Origin: Leptospira sp. WS39.C2
GTDB taxonomy: Bacteria; Spirochaetota; Leptospiria; Leptospirales; Leptospiraceae
Direction: 5' to 3'
Length of the DNA: 64,000 nt
Assembly: GCF_040833965.1 (NCBI RefSeq)
Contig: NZ_CP162142.1
Span: 124,001 to 188,000 of the forward strand
Made by a program: the position numbers and the translations under genes. This document shows, piece after piece, positions 37,290 to 46,703 of the stretch. Below the pieces are notes generated by a model, which worked only from the letters and a program-made list of their open reading frames with translations, was not told the DNA's origin and searched no databases. Every line of letters begins with the position of its first letter. Position 1 is the first letter of the stretch.

Positions 37290-37367
37290 TCTTAAATCTC
37301 TGGACCCTTTTTGCTCAACGTGCCTAGTTTATTATCGGAGATCCCTAGGGCAATATTTTCGTAAAAT

Positions 37368-37898
37368 TTACTTATTTTTACTCTCTCCTAAAATTTCCAT
37401 CTGAGTCAGTTCTAATTCTGCTTCTTGGGCAATTTTACTCGAATACGTATTTTTGATAATGTCCTGAAAAATCTGATAGGCTTTGTCTTCCCTGCCCATT
37501 CGCACGTATGCTTTACCAGAAACTAAATAAGACTCAAGTCCTTCCTCTGTATTGGGAAATTCTTTGTAAATTTTGAGTTCATTTTCTGCGAGTGCCAAAA
37601 TATCTCCCGTCATTCGGTAATTAGCACTTAAGGTTTTTCGAACCTCTCTTGTTTTAGTATGCCCAGGATACAAAATCAAAAAACTTTTGCAGGTTTCGAC
37701 AGATTGGTAGTGGTTGCGGTCTTCTAAAAATTCTTTTGCCTTTTGGAAGAGTAGGTCGGCTTGTTTGTCTCTTTCTTTGGCAAAAACAGATTGGGTCGAT
37801 CGTTCAGCGAGAAGGGGGTGGATGAATGCCAATCCTAAGCAGGAAAGGAACACAATTCCCAATGAAAAACACTTCCTAATATTAGAATTCTGTCTCAT
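37368..37898 (-). CDS. Exported TPR/YfiO-like protein
   Basis: 176 residues with a signal peptide (FSLGIVFLSCLGLAFIHPLLA). Three TPR-like helical repeats: ADLLFQKAKEFLEDRNHYQSVETCKSFL, RKTLSANYRMTGDILALAENEL, LESYLVSGKAYVRMGREDKAYQIFQDII. Its ATG overlaps the stop of the VWA gene by one base (TAATG), indicating translational coupling. The pair suggests a periplasmic VWA-TPR complex, as in BatA/BatB-type clusters of other bacteria (inference). Confidence 0.78.
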   Translation of the reverse strand: MRQNSNIRKCFSLGIVFLSCLGLAFIHPLLAERSTQSVFAKERDKQADLLFQKAKEFLEDRNHYQSVETCKSFLILYPGHTKTREVRKTLSANYRMTGDILALAENELKIYKEFPNTEEGLESYLVSGKAYVRMGREDKAYQIFQDIIKNTYSSKIAQEAELELTQMEILGESKNK

Positions 37899-39034
37899 TA
37901 CCTATCATTTCGGTCGAAATTGGATTTCTCGTGAATGGGTTTTTCTTCAGAAAGGGCAATAATTTTGGGTACACCTGACATATCCCAAAGTTCCACAGAA
38001 GATTTCATTCGTTTTCCAGGAGGGAGTGGGATCACAAACCGACCTTTTCCTTCCTTCCCTTGTTTCAATTCAATCTTTTGTGTGATTAAATCTCCCATCC
38101 GCCTTTCCCGAAGTGGGGGGATGGGAAAACTACGGCGTTTTTCTTCCGCAGGATAAAGATAAAATTGGATCATGTATTCAGTAACGTTTGTCGCTGAATA
38201 TTCATAGTTTACGATATACCCATTTTCTGTTCCGTCTTCGTACGGTAATATGTTTACAATTTGGATTTTTCCAAAATTGGTAGTGTTTTCTTTCGTTTGT
38301 AACGTATCTGGAATATTGGAACTATTTGTGATTTCTGTTTGGTTCTCTACCTTAGTTTGTAAGTGAGAAAAGATTTTTTGGAAAGAACGATCGTAGTCCT
38401 CTGGTCCTTTTAATGGAAAATAATTCCCTTCTCCCAAAATAGAAAGGCGTTTTAAGTCCTCTTCACCTTTCGGATCAATGTCGATTCCAAGGATCTGGAG
38501 GCGAAATTTTTTACCTGACTGACGCCAGTTGTACAAAACAGATTTCGGATCCCCTTCACAACTTTCCACTCCATCTGAGATAAAAATGATTTCTGTTTCG
38601 ATTTGGTCATTTAAAAGATATTCGCCAACAACTTGTAATGTTTGGGCGATCGGAGTTGAACCTGCTGGGACAATGGTAGCAAGTTTTTGGCTTACGAGGT
38701 TAGCACCTCCCCTTTGGATTGGATGGTAGAGTCTTGCGGATTGGCAACCAGCAATTCGGTTTCCATAGGCCACAAGTCCTACACTTGCATCTTTAGGAAG
38801 TCCACTTAACACCTGCATGAGCTTTTCTTTGGCAACCGCCATACGAGTTTTACCGTCCCATTTTTCTGACATGGAACCACTGGCATCTAGAATAAAAACA
38901 TAACGTTTGTTATTTGAGTTTTGTGAAACAATAGAATTTGGAAACGAGATAAACGAAGAGAAAACGAAAACGATCAAAATTCCCAAGGGAAAAATTCGAA
39001 TATTTTTTACATTCCTTAGTTTCAGTTTTCGCAC
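37898..39034 (-). CDS. Exported von Willebrand factor A domain protein
   Basis: 378 residues. A signal or anchor segment (about 12-38) is followed by a VWA domain (about 43-215) with an intact MIDAS motif DASGS at 50-54, a downstream Thr and ISDGVESCEGDP. The C-terminal 150 residues are beta-rich and unknown. Start is GTG with no strong ribosome site. The NUDIX gene ends 32 bases upstream and the TPR gene overlaps its stop. VWA domains bind proteins or matrix through metal; the ligand is unknown. Confidence 0.85.
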   Translation of the reverse strand: MRKLKLRNVKNIRIFPLGILIVFVFSSFISFPNSIVSQNSNNKRYVFILDASGSMSEKWDGKTRMAVAKEKLMQVLSGLPKDASVGLVAYGNRIAGCQSARLYHPIQRGGANLVSQKLATIVPAGSTPIAQTLQVVGEYLLNDQIETEIIFISDGVESCEGDPKSVLYNWRQSGKKFRLQILGIDIDPKGEEDLKRLSILGEGNYFPLKGPEDYDRSFQKIFSHLQTKVENQTEITNSSNIPDTLQTKENTTNFGKIQIVNILPYEDGTENGYIVNYEYSATNVTEYMIQFYLYPAEEKRRSFPIPPLRERRMGDLITQKIELKQGKEGKGRFVIPLPPGKRMKSSVELWDMSGVPKIIALSEEKPIHEKSNFDRNDR

Positions 39035-39066
39035 TTGTACAACATCGGCGAAAAAAGCATTTCCCC

Positions 39067-39693
39067 TTAGAGGGATTTGGGGTCAAAAAAAGGCGGTTTT
39101 ACCAGGTTTGGTTTGACTACCTGAGGTGTTCGATCAAAGGAAGAATGGTCTTTCAAAAATCGAAGGATCATTTCACATGTGGCTCCCCACAAAAGACCAT
39201 CTGGCAAATCAAAATAATAAGCAAAATGTTTTGGTTCTCTGTTTGGGATCTCAATTGCATAAAAAGGTTTTGTCCAAAGTTCGGAAAAAGGAAGGAGGAT
39301 GACTCGCTCTACCTCAGCTACGTTTTTGGAAAAAGCGAAATCACCATTGTATTTGGCTAAAAACGGTGTGATGTGAAATCCGGTTCGTGTGTGTAATCCC
39401 TCTAATTTGCCGAGTACATCGAGTGAGGATTGTTTTACACCCATTTCCTCTTCCCATTCCCGAAGGGCTGTAACGAGTAAATTGGGATCGGAGGGTTCCA
39501 TCACACCACCAGGAAAGGAGATTTGTCCCGGGTGACTTTTTAGGTGTTTGGAACGTTCTGTTAGGATGATTCCTTCAGCAGTTGTGTTCGTTCCAAAAAG
39601 CGGGAAAATGACACCGGATTTGGTTTCCGATGTCTCGGGGATGGAATCAAAGTCCCTTGAAAGTTTTTCTACAAAGGACTCGTAGGGTAACAT
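39067..39693 (-). CDS. Coenzyme A-type Nudix hydrolase
   Basis: 208 residues from the ATG at 39693, with GAGG five bases upstream. The CoA-hydrolase signature TERSKHLKSHPGQISFPGG precedes the Nudix box (GGVMEPSDPNLLVTALREWEEEMGV), which holds the full G-x5-E-x7-RE-U-x-EE-x-G pattern. Members split CoA to 3'-phosphoadenosine-5'-phosphate and 4'-phosphopantetheine. The start overlaps the rnd stop by one base (TGATG), so it is probably translated from the same mRNA. Confidence 0.9.
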   Translation of the reverse strand: MLPYESFVEKLSRDFDSIPETSETKSGVIFPLFGTNTTAEGIILTERSKHLKSHPGQISFPGGVMEPSDPNLLVTALREWEEEMGVKQSSLDVLGKLEGLHTRTGFHITPFLAKYNGDFAFSKNVAEVERVILLPFSELWTKPFYAIEIPNREPKHFAYYFDLPDGLLWGATCEMILRFLKDHSSFDRTPQVVKPNLVKPPFFDPKSL

Positions 39694-40913
39694 CAACCCT
39701 CGTCTTTTGAGTTTTGGTTTTGTTTTTTCCTACGTTTGGCAACAAATGCTTCTTTGGATCGAATTGCCACCAAACGGTTGATCATCGAATCAAAAGGAAG
39801 TCCTTGGATGGCAGCGAGTAAACTTGGACCATAGTTTTGCACTTTCCATTCTGAAAATACATGGAGTGCTTTTAACTCTTCCAAGTTTTTGGGAGCTGCT
39901 CTTAAAATCGTAATCAATTGTTTGTTCGAAGGAAGAAGGGAATGTTCCATCCGTCTAGCGCGCATAATACGAAGTCGCCATTTTTTAGCGTTTTCGAATT
40001 TATGATTTTCGTCTTCGTTTAAGTCTTCGCCATGTCGCTTAGAAAGTTCTGAAGTATCAATGGGATCATTGTATTCAGCAGTCAAAAGTTTGAAAATTTC
40101 AGTTCCGTCTTTTTTACCAAACCATTCGACACATTTTTCTTCGTTTGGATGACCTTTTACAGCTTGGGACAAACGATCGTTGTTAAACACTCGGAAACTT
40201 GCTTTGTTGATTCGTTTTGCTTTTTCATCTCTGTAACGAAGGAGTTCTAAAATTTTCCTTCGTTCCAGTGGAGTGAAGTTAAGGATGTCTGGAAATTTTC
40301 CAAGTGAAAATCCTTCTCCTTCTTTTGCTACGTATTCTTCTGATGCAATGAATTCAAATTCGGAAATAGCTTCATCATATAGAGTTCTACGTTTCAGTTC
40401 CTCTTCCATTTTCAACCAAATGGATTCTAGATAAGCTGTGTCGAGTGCTGCGTATTTGAGTTGTTGCTTTTGTAAGGGACGGATTTCCCAATTGGACTTT
40501 TGTTCCACTTTGGAAAGAGTCACCTTATGGTAATGTTCGACAACAAAAGACAATGAACTTTGTTCCAAGGACAATAAACGTGAGCTGATCATTGTATCTG
40601 CTGTGTTCACAAATTTGAACCCAAAGTCTCTTTTCAGTGCTTTGATGTCATCTTGTGCAGAATGGAAGATTTTCAGAATATTGGGATCTTCAAACAATGG
40701 ACCCAAAGCTGACAAATTTGTGATCTTTAGTGGGTCAATTAGGTAGTTTTTGCCATTGGAATTGATCTGAATGAGACAAACTTTGGGGTAATATGTGTAA
40801 TAACCCGAGGACTCTGTGTCAATCGACATGATTTTGGACTGTCTTAGATTGATCAGGGCCAAATCCAAAGCTTTTGCTGTATCGACGAGAATATAGTTGG
40901 AATTGATTTGCAT
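39693..40913 (-). CDS. rnd: Ribonuclease D
   Basis: 406 residues. The DEDDy exonuclease core occupies about 1-200: IDTESSGYY (first two acidic residues), FHSAQDDIKALKRDFG (second), and the final QLKYAALDTAYL with the Tyr and Asp. HRDC-type helical domains follow at about 220-390. Trims 3' ends of tRNA and other stable RNAs. Length is close to E. coli RNase D (375). Divergent from purF with 41 bases between starts. Confidence 0.92.
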   Translation of the reverse strand: MQINSNYILVDTAKALDLALINLRQSKIMSIDTESSGYYTYYPKVCLIQINSNGKNYLIDPLKITNLSALGPLFEDPNILKIFHSAQDDIKALKRDFGFKFVNTADTMISSRLLSLEQSSLSFVVEHYHKVTLSKVEQKSNWEIRPLQKQQLKYAALDTAYLESIWLKMEEELKRRTLYDEAISEFEFIASEEYVAKEGEGFSLGKFPDILNFTPLERRKILELLRYRDEKAKRINKASFRVFNNDRLSQAVKGHPNEEKCVEWFGKKDGTEIFKLLTAEYNDPIDTSELSKRHGEDLNEDENHKFENAKKWRLRIMRARRMEHSLLPSNKQLITILRAAPKNLEELKALHVFSEWKVQNYGPSLLAAIQGLPFDSMINRLVAIRSKEAFVAKRRKKQNQNSKDEG

Positions 40914-40954
40914 CTAATTGGGATTTTGGAAATACTGCAATTGTCATTCTAACA

Positions 40955-42382
40955 ATGATTCTCCAATCTGACAAACCAAAAGAAGAATGTGCCATATTCG
41001 GCATCTACAATAGCAAGGAAGCTGCTAATTTTACCTACCTAGGTTTGTACTCGATGCAACACCGTGGCCAGGAGTCCAGTGGGATCGTCTCAACCGATGG
41101 TTCACACTTATACCGGTATGCCAATATGGGCCTCGTGGCAAATATCTTCACCCAACCGAAGATCAAAGAGCTCATAGGTGATTCGGCCATTGGCCACAAC
41201 CGGTATTCCACAACGGGAGCGAGTTTTCTTCGGAATGCACAGCCCATCCGCGTGGAATCTCATTTAGGTCCTGTCGCACTTGCGCATAACGGAAACCTAG
41301 TTAACTCTTGGGACATCCGGAACCGCCTTGAAAGAGACGGATCTATTTTCCAAACCACCATTGATTCTGAAGTCATTGTCCACTTAATGGCGAAAAGCCA
41401 TAAATCAGACCTACTCGAAGCTCTCTGTGAATCTCTAGCCCAGGTGCGAGGGGCCTATTCTTTGTTAGTATTAACTCCAAGATACCTCATTGCCGTGCGG
41501 GATCCCAATGGATTTCGTCCCCTCGTGATGGGGAAACGTTCTGATGGAGCCATTGTGTTCGCATCGGAAACTTGCGCATTTGACATTACCGAAACAGAAT
41601 ATGTAAGGGATGTAGAACCAGGTGAGATGGTTGTGATTGATCATACAGGAATGCGTTCTCTTTATCCTTTCCCAAAAGCAAAACCAAGTCTTTGTATTTT
41701 TGAATACATCTACTTTGCAAGACCTGATTCTTATATCTTTGAAGAGTCTGTTTATAAAGTAAGAAAGTCACTTGGTCGCCAGCTTGCACGTGTTATGCCG
41801 GTGGAAGCAGATGTCATCATTCCAGTTCCCGATTCCGCCAATATTGCAGCTCTTGGATACAGTGAAGAGTCAGGGATTCCTTACCAAAGTGGTCTTGTGC
41901 GTTCTCATTATATTGGTCGAACCTTCATTGAACCAGACCAAAAGATTCGGGACTTCGGTGCCAAAATTAAATACAATGTAGTAAAAGAAGTGGTGAACGG
42001 AAAACGTGTCGTCATTATCGACGATTCAGTGATGCGAGGGACCACTAGCCGTAAGATCATCAAAATGATCCGAAACGCTGGTGCGAAAGAAATCCATTTC
42101 CGCGTTTCTGCTCCACCAACGGTTGCACCTTGTTATTATGGAATTGATATTCCAACTCACAAAGAACTCATCGCGTCCACACATACGATTGAAGAAATTC
42201 AAAAGTATCTCCGTGTGGATTCCCTAGCTTATTTAACATTGGATACAATGCACAAAGCAGTGGAAGGGCATAAAGGTGGTGGTTTCTGTGATGCTTGTTT
42301 CACTTCTAATTACCCTGTCGAATTCCAAGACCATGCGGGAAACCAAAAGTCACTTTTTACGGAATACGCAACGGAAGAGTGA
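40955..42382 (+). CDS. purF: Amidophosphoribosyltransferase
   Basis: 475 residues, Bacillus-type. Residues 1-11 are a propeptide and Cys12 (EECAIFG) is the N-terminal nucleophile of the glutaminase domain after processing. PRPP-binding loop [14 protein letters not shown] is near residue 350. Iron-sulfur cysteines of the [4Fe-4S] type are placed as in B. subtilis Pur[18 protein letters not shown] and FCDAC. Catalyses the first committed step of purine synthesis, PRPP plus glutamine to phosphoribosylamine. Followed at once by queD and queC. Confidence 0.97.
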   Translation: MILQSDKPKEECAIFGIYNSKEAANFTYLGLYSMQHRGQESSGIVSTDGSHLYRYANMGLVANIFTQPKIKELIGDSAIGHNRYSTTGASFLRNAQPIRVESHLGPVALAHNGNLVNSWDIRNRLERDGSIFQTTIDSEVIVHLMAKSHKSDLLEALCESLAQVRGAYSLLVLTPRYLIAVRDPNGFRPLVMGKRSDGAIVFASETCAFDITETEYVRDVEPGEMVVIDHTGMRSLYPFPKAKPSLCIFEYIYFARPDSYIFEESVYKVRKSLGRQLARVMPVEADVIIPVPDSANIAALGYSEESGIPYQSGLVRSHYIGRTFIEPDQKIRDFGAKIKYNVVKEVVNGKRVVIIDDSVMRGTTSRKIIKMIRNAGAKEIHFRVSAPPTVAPCYYGIDIPTHKELIASTHTIEEIQKYLRVDSLAYLTLDTMHKAVEGHKGGGFCDACFTSNYPVEFQDHAGNQKSLFTEYATEE

Positions 42383-42392
42383 TGGAAGAGTG

Positions 42393-42767
42393 ATGGAAGA
42401 GATCGAACTTTCCAAAACCTTTGGTTTTGAAGCCGCCCATTTTTTACCAAATGTCCCAGAAGGCCATAAATGCAAACGAATGCATGGGCATAGTTTTCGT
42501 TTTGCCGTCTATCTAAAAGGTGAAATTGATCCTCATACAGGATGGATCATGGACTTTGGTGAACTAAAATCCATCGTCAAACCGATCTTAGACGAACATC
42601 TGGACCATTATGTATTAAACGATGTGCCAGGCCTAGAAAATCCCACTAGCGAAAACATTGCTGTTTGGCTTTGGAACCAACTCAAACCAAAACTACCACT
42701 CCTCGATAAAATCACTCTCTACGAAACTTGTACGAGTTCCTGTGTGTATCGAGGGCCAAAAAAGTAA
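42393..42767 (+). CDS. queD: 6-carboxy-5,6,7,8-tetrahydropterin synthase
   Basis: 124 residues from the ATG at 42393, just after purF, with GGAAGAG before it. Zinc ligands His16, His31 and His33 (FGFEAAH, MHGHSF) and catalytic Cys27 (HKCKRMHG) are present, as are WIMDFGELK and the C-terminal [13 protein letters not shown]. Converts dihydroneopterin triphosphate to 6-carboxytetrahydropterin in queuosine biosynthesis. The stop is immediately followed by the queC start. Confidence 0.93.
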   Translation: MEEIELSKTFGFEAAHFLPNVPEGHKCKRMHGHSFRFAVYLKGEIDPHTGWIMDFGELKSIVKPILDEHLDHYVLNDVPGLENPTSENIAVWLWNQLKPKLPLLDKITLYETCTSSCVYRGPKK

Positions 42768-43520
42768 ATGGTTTCCGTTTCGGATTCCTCAACCAAAACC
42801 CAATCGGATAAAAAAGGTGCCGTTGTACTTTTGTCAGGTGGACTAGACTCTACTACTTGTCTTTACGTTGCGGCAAAAGAATTTGGATACCCAAAAAACA
42901 AAAAGTTACCTATCCTCGCACTTTCGTTCGATTATTCCCAAAAACATAAAATTGAACTCATTAAAAGTAAAAAAATCGCCAAAACTCTCGGAATCAAACA
43001 TGTGATCCAAAAATTGGATCCTGGATTTTTTTTAGGAAGTTCGCTTACTGAAAAAAAAATTAAGGTAAGAAAAAACGCCAAATCATTATTAAGCGGAGAG
43101 GAAAAAGAGATTCCAAATACCTATGTTCCTGGTCGTAATATTTTATTTTTATCCTTTGCTTTGTCACTCGCAGAAGGTCATGGTTATGATTCCATTTATA
43201 TAGGTGTGAATGCGCTTGATTATTCTGGGTATCCAGATTGTCGGCCTGAGTTTATCGAATCCTTCCAAAAGATGGCAAATCTTGGAACCAAAAAAGGGGT
43301 GAGTGGAGCCGGTGATTCCATCCAAATCAAAACACCTCTCCTTCATTTGGGGAAAAAACAAATTATTGAATTAGGAATGCAAGTAGGCGCACCCCTCCAC
43401 CTAACTCATTCTTGTTATGATCCCATCAAAGGGAAAGCTTGTGGAAAGTGTGATTCTTGTATTTTAAGGGCCAAAGGATTTTTGGAACTTGGAATTTCGG
43501 ATCCGGCATTTAAAAGCTAA
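42768..43520 (+). CDS. queC: 7-cyano-7-deazaguanine synthase
   Basis: 250 residues, PP-loop ATPase: VVLLSGGLDSTT near residues 19-30 and VPGRNILFLSFALSLAE. Zinc-binding cysteines near the C-terminus: CYDPIKGKACGKCDSC. Converts 7-carboxy-7-deazaguanine to preQ0 with ATP and ammonia. Adjacent to queD with zero spacing; queE is not in the window. Length is slightly above the usual 220-235, with about 15 extra residues at the N-terminus. Confidence 0.95.
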   Translation: MVSVSDSSTKTQSDKKGAVVLLSGGLDSTTCLYVAAKEFGYPKNKKLPILALSFDYSQKHKIELIKSKKIAKTLGIKHVIQKLDPGFFLGSSLTEKKIKVRKNAKSLLSGEEKEIPNTYVPGRNILFLSFALSLAEGHGYDSIYIGVNALDYSGYPDCRPEFIESFQKMANLGTKKGVSGAGDSIQIKTPLLHLGKKQIIELGMQVGAPLHLTHSCYDPIKGKACGKCDSCILRAKGFLELGISDPAFKS

Positions 43521-43545
43521 AGATTCTATTTTTAATGTTTTACCA

Positions 43546-44177
43546 TTGATTGAGTTTAAGAATTACAAAAAAAATAAAATTGGAAAGATTAATGCAAAGT
43601 ATATTTTAATATTCTTTTATATTCTTATCATTAGTTTTTTATTTCAATGTAAACCATCTGAATTGAATAATCCAACAGATCTACAATCAAAATCATTTTT
43701 GGAAACACAGATTTTGAAATGTATGTTGAATGGTTGGGATTGTATTGAGTTGCCGCAAAACAACCAAGGTAATAAACAGTGGACTAAAATTTTTGGTCAA
43801 TCTGGTACTTTCCAAACGTATGGAAATTCCACAGCAGTAGAACGAACTGGAAATGTATATATGGTAGGGACTACTACAGGATCCATTTTAGGACAAACCA
43901 AAATATCACCTACATCTGAGAACGATATTGTAATCGCAAAATTTAAACCAGATGGGAAGTACTGTTGTTAGTTCAACCTATATAGAATTGGTACATGTTG
44001 ATATTTCGGGAAACGTATACATCATAGGATCTGGAAATACAGAAGAACAGGTGTTAAATGGACAATCCGCAGCGGGAGGTAGAAATACTTTCATTTTAAA
44101 ATACAATACTTCGGGTGATTTAATTTGGCCAAAGCAAATTAGGAACATACGACGCATTTCTCATCAAATATGAATGA
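43546..44177 (+). pseudogene. Decayed SBBP beta-propeller lipoprotein
   Basis: A lipoprotein signal (IIFFYILIISFLFQCKPS-like, with Cys after FLFQ) begins a frame that carries one SBBP unit (GNVYMVGTTTGSILGQTK...DIVIAKFKPDG) and then stops at about 43971. The next frame resumes at about 43955 with VDISGNVYIIGSGNTEEQVLNGQ...NTFILKYNTSGDLIWPKQI, and a third frame ends GTYDAFLIKYE. Thus one SBBP-repeat gene is broken by at least two frameshifts or deletions and shortened. Intact relatives carry many such repeats. The start is uncertain (TTG at 43546 or ATG at 43489 inside queC). Confidence 0.72.
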
Positions 44178-44183
44178 TTGAAC

Positions 44184-45896
44184 TTACCTTCTCCATTTGG
44201 CTGGCCTTGAAAAATTTTTACTTCGTCCTGGCTTAAAATGGAATTTGGATCGTGTGACTTTAGGCGCATTGAACCGGGCGTTATTGAATTTAAATCGTCC
44301 TGGTTTGATGTCCATTTTCCCTCTTGGAATGTAGGTCCTTTCTTTTAATGCTGAAAACAATCCACTTAGATCTATTTCTGTGGAAGCACCACCTCCACCT
44401 CCCCCAGCTAATTCTTCTTCCTCATCTTCGTTATCATCATCGTCTTCTTCGTCACCATCTATATCATCTTTGTTTTTTGGCTTTGGTGTTCCATCATTGA
44501 TAGTAAGATCAACTTCAGGTGCTTTTGGTTCAATGTACCTTGATTGAAAATTCACTTTTGAATAAAAGTCTATGATTTTTGTTTCCGCTAACTTCGGTAA
44601 GTCTTCAGGATTAGAATTGTTTGGTAAACTTCGGGTTAAGATAAAGATTTGGCTTTGTGATTTAAAACAGGAGAATACATAATATTCTTTTTGGAACAAT
44701 TCATTGTTTTTATCAGGTTTTACGATTTCTAATACAAACGTGTATGTTCCATCCCGATATTCTGGTGAATATAATTCATAAACGATTCCAGATTTGGGAT
44801 AATTTTTTTTGATTTTATCAATTAGGTTCGTTGTGATATAAGTTTTTAAAGTTTTTTCGATTCCATCAGAATTGAAATCAGAATTAACTTTATAGTTCAC
44901 ATTGATTGCTTGGATTTTAAATAATCCATGGATTGGGTCAAAAAAACTAACATTTCTTTTGCCATCTCTTATGATCGCAAACCTTTTATCCACTGGAATG
45001 AGTGTTGTAAAAAGAAAAGAATCAGATAAATACGTTTCACCAATTACATCTCCATATACTGGATTCAATCGTTTGATAGGTAATGGTTGGCTGTATTTAT
45101 TCTCCAAAGAATTTAAAAATTGGTCTTTGGAATGATCTAAAAATCGATAGTCTTTATTATATGATTCAACTTCATCAAAAACATTGAATGTAGGTAATAA
45201 AAGCCATGAGATCACTTTTCGAAATCCAAATTTGTATTTAATTGATTGTGAAACTGACTCTAATGATTTTCTTTTTGAGATAATAAAATAGTGATTTTCA
45301 TAATGAATTGTAGGAATGACACCTAAAGTGATCAAAAATAAAAGTGAATTATAATCATCCCTTTCTTTTTTTATGTACGATAACTGGTAGTAAGTGTCAC
45401 AGTTTTCAATTTCATGGTTTAAGTTTGTTTGCTCTTTTGTATAAAGAAGTGTGTCGGCATCTATGATTTCGGCATACTTAAACAATTTATTTTTATCGTT
45501 TGGGTTAAGGTTCGCATTGCCTATTTGTTTGAACCTCTCAAATGTTTTGTTTGTACGAAATGATTCTAATTCTTTTAAATACGGCCAGGAATTAGGAATT
45601 CCATAAATTTGTTTGATATGTTTTGTGTTCCTATTTTTGAGTTTTAAATTAGTTCGAATGTTTTCAATGAACTGGGAATCAATCTGATGTTGGTTCGTTT
45701 CATCGTATTCATAAGATGGATCTGATTCTTCGAATTTATATTTTGAAATAAAACAGGCAGTTCCAGTTTCCTCTAAAATGGGTTGGTGTTCCGAGATTTG
45801 ACGTTCAGAAGTCTGGTTTGGGATAATCCTTGTATGGTACCAACTTACCTGACAATTGCATAGAAATATGAGGAAAATAAAAGCAGACTTCATCAT
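44184..45896 (-). CDS. Unusual putative lipoprotein with acidic/Gly and basic C-terminal tracts
   Basis: 570 residues from an ATG at 45896 (the next codon is also ATG). A lipoprotein signal (KSAFIFLIFLCNC) is followed by a long mixed domain with a hydrophobic segment near residues 200-215 (LLFLITLGVIPTIHY). Close to the end lies a strongly acidic run (GDEEDDDDNEDEEEE) and a six-Gly run, then a 60-residue Arg/Lys/Phe-rich basic tail (FKFNNARFNAPKVTRSKFHF, PGRSKNFSRPAKW). I recognise no family. The acidic-Gly-basic tail could mediate binding to polyanions or self-assembly. Confidence 0.7.
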   Translation of the reverse strand: MMKSAFIFLIFLCNCQVSWYHTRIIPNQTSERQISEHQPILEETGTACFISKYKFEESDPSYEYDETNQHQIDSQFIENIRTNLKLKNRNTKHIKQIYGIPNSWPYLKELESFRTNKTFERFKQIGNANLNPNDKNKLFKYAEIIDADTLLYTKEQTNLNHEIENCDTYYQLSYIKKERDDYNSLLFLITLGVIPTIHYENHYFIISKRKSLESVSQSIKYKFGFRKVISWLLLPTFNVFDEVESYNKDYRFLDHSKDQFLNSLENKYSQPLPIKRLNPVYGDVIGETYLSDSFLFTTLIPVDKRFAIIRDGKRNVSFFDPIHGLFKIQAINVNYKVNSDFNSDGIEKTLKTYITTNLIDKIKKNYPKSGIVYELYSPEYRDGTYTFVLEIVKPDKNNELFQKEYYVFSCFKSQSQIFILTRSLPNNSNPEDLPKLAETKIIDFYSKVNFQSRYIEPKAPEVDLTINDGTPKPKNKDDIDGDEEDDDDNEDEEEELAGGGGGGASTEIDLSGLFSALKERTYIPRGKMDIKPGRFKFNNARFNAPKVTRSKFHFKPGRSKNFSRPAKWRR

Positions 45897-45983
45897 AAGA
45901 ACCACCAAAGAGGTTAGTAGTTCTTATGATTCTGTCAAAACAAAATGAGAATGTGTTTAGATAAAGAGAAAATAGTATCTATA

Positions 45984-46703
45984 TCATTGTTCTACACAAA
46001 TGGCCTTCGCATTATAGAAATCTTCTAGGTCAGCGCATGTTGTACCAGCAAACGCAAAAGCACGCATATCTGTCTCTTGATGTCTTCCAAAGAGTCCATT
46101 TGGTGATGTAGCTGGAGCTCTGGTCGTCCAATTTTCACAATCATTGCTATTGATCCAGTCGGCATTGATTCCTGTAATCACATAATTGGTAGAATTTAGT
46201 AAATTTGGTTCCATTGAATTGGTCAGTGGAATAGGAAAAAGACCATTTGCATTAGTGGTTCCAATCACTGTGGTTCCATCCTTTCTTTTGTATTGTTGGT
46301 TTGGTTTGAGAACCCAATCGATATGTTCAGAAGTCCCACCGGTTGTGCAATTTGCTGAAGTGCATGCTCTTCTGGAAGTTCCATCAGTTACCAAAGCTTT
46401 GTAAGTCCCTCCACCTGAAGGTTTGTTTGTAGCATTATTACAGTGTGCATCAATGCCAGAAACACCTGCAGTTACAGGAGCCGTTGAATTTGTAATGAAT
46501 ATTTTACAAGTTCCTGTTGTGGAACAAGAGGGTGTTGCAGTACTAGAAGTAGAATTGTTAATTGCAACGAGTGCAAGTGCACTGGTTGCGGTCGTATTGT
46601 CAGTGTTATTTGTTTCACAAGAAACGAGTGTGAAGCAAGTTACGATCCCTATCATTCCCATAGTGATTCGAAAGGAATTTGGTAAGTTTTTAAATATTCG
46701 CAA
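45984..46703 (-). CDS. DUF1554 family lipoprotein
   Basis: 239 residues. A lipoprotein signal (GMIGIVTCFTLVSC) is followed by a Ser/Thr/Asn-rich linker, then the DUF1554 domain with CKIFITNS near its start, GIDAHCNN, YKALVTDGTSRRA, NWTTR and a terminal CADLEDFYNAKAICVEQ. Six or more Cys suggest disulfides. The start is TTG with AAGGAG seven bases upstream. These proteins are a Leptospira family, probably surface-exposed; function unknown. Confidence 0.88.
   Translation of the reverse strand: MRIFKNLPNSFRITMGMIGIVTCFTLVSCETNNTDNTTATSALALVAINNSTSSTATPSCSTTGTCKIFITNSTAPVTAGVSGIDAHCNNATNKPSGGGTYKALVTDGTSRRACTSANCTTGGTSEHIDWVLKPNQQYKRKDGTTVIGTTNANGLFPIPLTNSMEPNLLNSTNYVITGINADWINSNDCENWTTRAPATSPNGLFGRHQETDMRAFAFAGTTCADLEDFYNAKAICVEQ

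Noticed and set aside
42360..42405. Tandem GATGGAAGAGT units at the purF-queD junction
   Set aside because: Only about two copies and explained by duplicated codons at the end of purF; no clear function.
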